Positions 57,930 to 64,000 of a stretch of 64,000 nucleotides of DNA are shown in pieces. The stretch lies in assembly GCF_000090795.2 (NCBI RefSeq), contig NW_003546244.1, forward strand, positions 33,639 through 97,638, given 5' to 3'. This stretch comes from Amphimedon queenslandica. Lineage: Eukaryota; Porifera; Demospongiae; Haplosclerida; Niphatidae. Position 1 is the stretch's first letter; every line of letters starts with the position of its first letter. A model generated the notes under the pieces. It was not told the origin of the DNA and made no database searches. It saw nothing but the letters and a program-made list of their open reading frames with translations. The position numbers were made by a program, and so were the translations under genes.

Positions 57930-60900
57930 AGTTCTCTTCATCATCTCCTATTAATCGTCGAAGGTCTGCTCGCATTTTAGCCAAGAGGCTCTCATCGTCA
58001 AACGAACCCGAAGAACCTTTGAAGAAATTACACGAAGGAGTATCCTCATCCTCGTCTTCTTTAGCTCAGCAAAGCAGCAGCAGCTGCAGGACTGGTCCCT
58101 CAGCTCAAGAAGATCCATTTGCTACTGCCTCTAAGAGAACAAAGAGTTCTTCTTCATCCTCCTCTCATCCAAAGCACAGAGCAAGAAAAGGAAGCAGTAG
58201 CAACAGAGTAAAGGGAGAAAGCAAAGAGGAAGCAGGAAGGAAGAAAAGAATCAAATTATCATCTCCTGAGGTTAAGGCTATAGAGACTCCTTCTCTTAAG
58301 GAAGAGAAGAGAGTCAAGACAAGACATTCGAGTAAGAGAAGTATTAGCGAAGTTGATCAGCAGCAAAGCGAGTCTGATCAGGACATAACTGCCACTGAAG
58401 AGAGAGGCAAGGGTCAAAAGAGAAGGAGAAAAGACTCTTTTAGATCCTCAAAGCCTACAAAGGGAAAGCAACAGAAGTCAGCAGAAGAAAGGTGTGTACC
58501 TGTATGTTGTAAACATAATTCCTTTAAAGTTGTATGTGCTTGCTATTAATCAGTTTATATTACATACATGCATAACAGTATACACGATGTGTGTATTTAT
58601 TACTGTATAATTGTATCACTTGTCAACCCCTACACCTGTTTCTATCACATGTCTCCATTGTATATGTATCTTATGTTTATGAATGGCATTTCTTATGTAT
58701 GAGTATTGTGTATTTTTTATTTTCCCTTAGGGGTGTTGTACGTCAGCCAGTAATACAATACGCCATGTCATCTAAAGAGTATGTGGTTTTAGATTTTGTA
58801 ATGATGCCAGTATTTGTGTGTTTCTCTCTTTTCTTTCTCTCTCTCTCTCTTTCTTTACTTGTACTGTCACAGCAACAAAGGGACTGGCTCTTCTAATGAA
58901 GGTGAGAGAGGGGGGGAGGGAGGGAGGGGGTTGTAAGGGTGTGGGGGATATTGAAAGGAGAAAGACATAAAGGAAAAGGGAAACTTATTGACACAATGGA
59001 GAGAAAGAGTGTATTATACATGAAGTATTGTTGTTGTCCTTTAGAAGGAGAGAAGCAGCAGTCATCCGGTGCTTCTGCTAGTGCTATCGGTGGTGCTGAT
59101 GACTTGGATCCTGTTGATCCATTCTTAGCATTGATGAATGAAGAAAGCAAAAGATTACAAAGTACAATATGAATTAATAATAATAATGTACATGTAAATA
59201 ATAATAATAATAATCATAATAATATATGTCATGTACAGCACTGCATTAATTATACCAATGGTACTCTCCCTTTATACAGTATGTTATAATTCTGCTTACT
59301 GTATGTGCATACAAAATGAATTATCTTATTTATTAAGTTATTACCTTATTATGTAGTTATGTTGGAATCTCGTGGTCTGCCTCCTCATCTCCTTGGCTCT
59401 CTCGGTAGTCGTATGCCTCATTTTTTTCAGAAGCACATGAGCTCATCAAACAGTTAGCTCACACGGATACATGTTACATGATTCTTCTCTCAATACTCGT
59501 ATCTCATTAGGTTCACAGGCCCAGCAGTTATTGGAAGGCATACAATGCGTTGAAGATGAGAGCGTGCAGTTACAGTCCTGCATTGAAATGGGTCAGCTAC
59601 TGGTGATGGGTAACGAGGACACACTGAGTGGTTTCCCAGTCAAAGAGGCAGTACCTGCTCTAGTGAGTAGTACAATAGTGATGATGATTTCGTTTGATAT
59701 ACATGTACTATTCTACTCTTACATTTGTATACATATGTACTTGTAGTCTTGTACTTTTAAATAGCTATAGTGATGATATAGTCATACTGATGTAATGAAT
59801 GTCCATGTACATATCTTTGTCAATTGAGTACACATGTTTCTGTATTGTTATTCCTATTGTTCATAATTCAGTTACTTTTATACGTACAGTATATTTTAAA
59901 GATGCATTTTTGTAATTACATGTACTTGAATAATTACTATTACAATATGCATGTACAGTGTTGCATTTTTATTATTTTTATGTAGATACACTTATTATCA
60001 ATGGAACATAACTTTGACATGGTAAGTTATAAGTTGTGACTACATTGCATCATTACGTTTATCATTCATCTCTATTCTATTATTGTTGTTATAATAATGA
60101 AGATACATGTATTATTATCATCGGGTTCATGTGATCCTAACTGTCATGCATATTGTATGAATATTATGCATATTTCATTGATTATCAACAATCACTGTAT
60201 CCCTTAGCTTGTAGCACACACACACACACACACACACACACGATTGTTTGTAATGGCACGTGTTTGTTTCTGTACGTAGCTGCTGTGTGTGTGTGTGTGT
60301 GTGTGTGGTACAATAACTATTACTCGGTACAAGCATTTGGCATTTGATGATTAAATTAGATTATGCACATACAGTACATGCTGATGCAGAAATTGTTATT
60401 TGTGTTGTTATTTGTGGAATTCTAAAATTAATAATACATGCACATTGTATGCATGTACATGTACATGTATGTTATAGTGAATGTTTTTTTTCTCTAGATG
60501 ATGAATGCTTGTAGAGCCCTCACGTACATGATGGAGGGTCTGCCACGATCAACAGTAGTAGTGGCTGATGCTATACCAGTTCTGCTGGAGAAACTACAGG
60601 TTAGCTCTTTAAAGAAATAAACTACATGTAAACATGTACATGTATGTACGTGTAATTCTGCAATAAAAGTAATGTATTAGTGTACATGTACTTGTACCAA
60701 TGCAATTATAACTACAATATATTATTATCATTAATGTGTATTATCAGCATCATCATCATTACTATTATTATTATTATTAATAGGTAATACAGTGTATGGA
60801 TGTGGCTGAGCAGGCTCTCTCTGCATTGGATATACTGTCCAGAAAACACAGCAAGTCAATACTGCAAGCTGTAAGTGTCTAGTCTGTGGTCGTGGATTAT

Positions 60901-62747
60901 TTGTGGGTTTGTGGGTGTGTCCATATGCTGTAGGGTGGAGTCAATGCTGCGTTACTTTATTTGGATTTCTTCTCTTTAAATACTCAAGTATGTTACATGT
61001 TCTCGTACATTAAATATTATTATTATTTTTATTTGTTCATTTATTTATTATTTTCTTTTTCATAGCGTTGTGCATTAAGTGTTGCAGCTAATTGTTGTCT
61101 CTCGGTGACGGAGGATGAGTTTCATCTTGTGGCTGATAGTGTTCCTATAATCTCCAACAGATTACAGCATCAGGTTAGATACCATACTCTCATTATAATG
61201 TATTTGTTGACACTTCATTTTGTGTACATGTACATGTAGGACAAGAAGTCAGTGGAGAGTTGCTGTCTTTGCTTCTCCAGGCTAATTGAAAACCTTCACA
61301 ACAAACCAGTCAGTAGATATTAATTTATTGATGTACATTTTACTACATGTATACATGCATGTATACTATTAATACATGTGCATGTACGAATATTATTTTA
61401 AAATGTAGAAAACACTCCAAGAGATTGCTTCTCATGGCCTTTTAGCTAACATTCAGAACTTGGTAAGTGATCAAGATAATTAACTTATGTACATGTATGA
61501 ATGTGTATTAATTCTCTCTCTCCTCTCTCTTTCTTTTGTAGCTAGTGACCACTCCTTCTATTTTGACATCAAGCATGTTTGTTTCAGTGGTGCGAATGTT
61601 ACTAACTCTTTGTTCATCTTGTCCTGTGTTGGCTGTTGACCTAATGAAACTGAGTAAGCATAAATACAGTACTACATGTACATGTACATGTACATTATAA
61701 CACACACTCATTACTGCATAATAAATTATTATGATTCTACATTAGATATTGGTGATACACTCAAGTATTTGCTAGTTGGATCTGATGAGATAACATTAGA
61801 AACTGTTGAGGTACGTGATAGTCTAATTTCCTCTTCTCTTCCTCCATCTTTGTTGTAATATCACTTAACTGTCTCTTCTTTTTATTTTTTTAGATTAACA
61901 GTCGCTCAGCTAATGAGGTTTATGAGATTGTCTCTTTGATAAGGTAGAGTTGAACTTTAATATGACTAGTGTTACTTCCCCTCTCTCTCTCTCTCTTAGT
62001 GAGCTCATGCCTCCTCTTCCAAGTGATGGTAAAGTGTTTATTAGTCTCTGTCATTAGTGAGTGTTCTTTGCTAATTCTGTAGGTATTTTTGAGGTAGACA
62101 AGTTGTTGATTGCTACTAAGAAACATCCCAAAACTGTAAATTTATGAGAAGAGACAGAGAGCTAGGGTACGTTTACTTTTTAATGTCTTTTCAGGTTCAG
62201 TGGGAGTGGCAAGATGATAGCAAGTCCTGGAGACCTTACGGACGCGTGGAGAGCAAAATTATTGAGGTGTGTTGCTGTGGATGTGGTCTCTCTGAATTAT
62301 TGACCGATGCAATGTTATGATAATTTAATTGTTAGCATGCTCATATGGCTGGGGAAGAAGATGTTGCTATTGATGTAATGGGACGTACTTATGTTATAGA
62401 GTTCTCAATAATGCAACAGGTTAGACTGCAAGGGAGAGAGAGAGAGAGAGAGGAGAGATTAATAGTACATGTACATGTGCATACACTAATGTTTTTAATA
62501 GAAATAATTTTGCATGTTCATGTACATGTACATGCATGTACATGTTTACATTGTACATATCTGTATGTGTAGGTAAATGAGGAGACAGGAAACTCAAGGC
62601 AAGTGAGAAGATCTACTGTAGATCCTAATCAGAATCTAAACACAAATGATGTAAGCAATTTACATGTACATTTTTGTACATTTTACATACGAACAACACC
62701 TACTAATGTACTGCTACATGTATATGAATTACATGTGCATGTACTAT

Positions 62748-62790
<43 letters not shown>

Positions 62791-64000
62791 GTGCATGTAC
62801 TGTATTATTATAATTATTATTTTATGATAATATCATTGTGTTTAGGATGATGAGAAGAAGAGGATAGAAGAGGATCCACGTATGCTGGCTCTGTGTGCCG
62901 ACCCTGTTCTGTTCACTTCATTCCTCCAATCACTGATGGCCGTACTCTATGAAGTATTCAGTCACATGGTAATCAAACCATACACGCACACATTGGACAT
63001 GTAGTACATGTACATGTATTGTACATGTGTTTTAATTTCTTTCTATTTCTCAGGCGGCACCATCCATCAAGTACAAGTGTCTCAAAGCTATCCTAAGAAT
63101 GATCAATTGCTCTACGTGAGTCATTGTTTTTTTTAATAATAATTTTTTATTATACTTTTTTATTTTTTAAAATAGTTCAGAGATATTGACTGATGTATTG
63201 AGGAACATATCAGTGTCCAGGTATTCTATGAATGAACTACTGGTAGTCATCTTGTACCAATATTGCTTTCTCTCTTTCATTAGTTATATTGCTACAATGC
63301 TCAAGTCGTCGGATTACAGGATTGTGGTCTGTGCTATACAAATGTCCGTCATACTAATGGATAAACTACCCGACATATTCATCATTTATTTCTATCGTGA
63401 AGGAGTCATGCATGCAATGGAGTCCTTGAAAATCCTACCACTAAAAGTACAGCAATACTTGTACACATTATTTAATAATTCTTACATTATTGGGGCAAGC
63501 CTCGGCAAACCCCATTTGTACATGTACTGTACATGCACATGCACATGCACATGTAATTTAAATACCGTAGGGTACCTTTTTTTGAAGGCTATAGGTTTCG
63601 TGGATTTTTATTTTGTGGATTTAATTTTCGCAAATTTATGCTGTCTGCCATCTTGTACTGTATTAATTTGATTTTTGCGGAAGTAATTTTCGCGAATTAA
63701 AAAAAATTGCAAAATCCGCGAAATTTACAGCCCTCGAAAAAAAGGCGCCCTACGGTACATGTTCTTCTAGTATATTTTTAATTTTTGATGCCCTCTTTTA
63801 GGCAATGATAACACCTAAGAAACATGATCAAGTTGGTAAGGTTACTCCACCAGCTGGAGACTTGTCCTCATCTCCTCCCATTGGTGGCCCATTGGCTATG
63901 CTCCACCCCCTGCCCAACCCACCCCAGGCTCCTCCTACCAGCGTACCTAACCCCATTGAGGGAGTACCTCCTGGAGGACTAGTATCAGATTCACCAAGTA
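57930..64000 (+). CDS. TRIP12: TRIP12-type HECT E3 ubiquitin ligase, 5' and middle part (partial)
   Basis: TRIP12 (yeast Ufd4 kin) is a nuclear E3 ligase of the ubiquitin-fusion degradation pathway that senses poly(ADP-ribose) through a WWE domain. The first recognised exon has [12 protein letters not shown] and a Ser/Lys-rich disordered region to about 58493. Armadillo repeats follow: [129 protein letters not shown]. The WWE domain is at about 62195-62600 ([38 protein letters not shown]). Then comes [20 protein letters not shown]. The HECT domain lies beyond the window. The start codon is not resolved and should lie in an upstream exon. Confidence 0.93.
62752..62790. repeat. (TA)n microsatellite in a TRIP12 intron
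   Basis: About eighteen TA units follow ACATGT-type sequence. CA and GT runs occur at about 60217-60240 and 60285-60307. Confidence 0.95.
63563..63757. mobile_element. TACCGTAG-family MITE, copy 2 (TRIP12 intron)
   Basis: The left end TACCGTAGGGTACC with a T-run is mirrored by an A-run and GGCGCCCTACGGTA at the right end. The arms continue for about 45 bp. The interior has GCTGTCTGCCATCTTGTACT, the reverse complement of the interior of the RPB1-intron copy, so the two copies are the same family in opposite orientation. Confidence 0.78.

Overview
This is nuclear DNA of an early-branching animal, most likely a demosponge close to Amphimedon queenslandica. The genes are animal ones with many short GT-AG introns. 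Intergenic gaps are mostly 120-500 bp, introns are AT-rich, and (ACATGT)n runs and small inverted-repeat elements are common. The species call is inference from protein similarity and genome style. No prokaryotic, viral or LTR element was seen.

Layout. 776-1375 (+): C-terminal end of SEC61A, the translocon channel. 1626-15947 (+): a complete huntingtin (HTT) gene of about 36 exons. 16149-19568 (+): creatine kinase, 7 exons. 19924-20896 (-): a small CARD plus Death-domain adaptor resembling CRADD/RAIDD. 20897-22349: AT-rich gap with a perfect 27-bp inverted repeat. 22350-30385 (-): a SHIP-type inositol 5-phosphatase with SH2, catalytic and SAM domains. 30592-35418 (+): poly(ADP-ribose) glycohydrolase (PARG) with a very large insertion in its catalytic fold. 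35540-36865 (-): intronless DDOST/OST48. 37255-45724 (-): POLR2A/RPB1 with about 50 CTD heptads arranged in blocks. 46212-52112 (-): IFT80. 52405-54946 (+): muscleblind (MBNL). 55404-56057 (-): intronless FBXO36-like F-box gene. 57930-64000 (+): TRIP12, cut by the window end before its HECT domain.

The genes are unrelated housekeeping, ciliary and signalling functions rather than one pathway. SEC61A and DDOST both serve ER protein entry, PARG and TRIP12 both touch nuclear stress and ubiquitin/PAR signalling, and SHIP and the CARD-Death gene are animal signalling proteins. Head-to-head pairs (SHIP/PARG, IFT80/MBNL, FBXO36/TRIP12) share short promoter gaps.

Best leads: RFX X-box motifs upstream of IFT80 and of creatine kinase; paired NRF1 palindromes upstream of RPB1; an insertion of about 370 residues in PARG carrying helices that resemble PKA-anchoring (AKAP) helices; a block-structured RPB1 CTD almost without Thr4; the CARD-Death gene with two micro-exons; and several MITE families, one with a 9-bp target duplication nested inside another repeat family that also forms a tandem array of about 178-bp units in an HTT intron. 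I did not find a clearly new multi-gene system.
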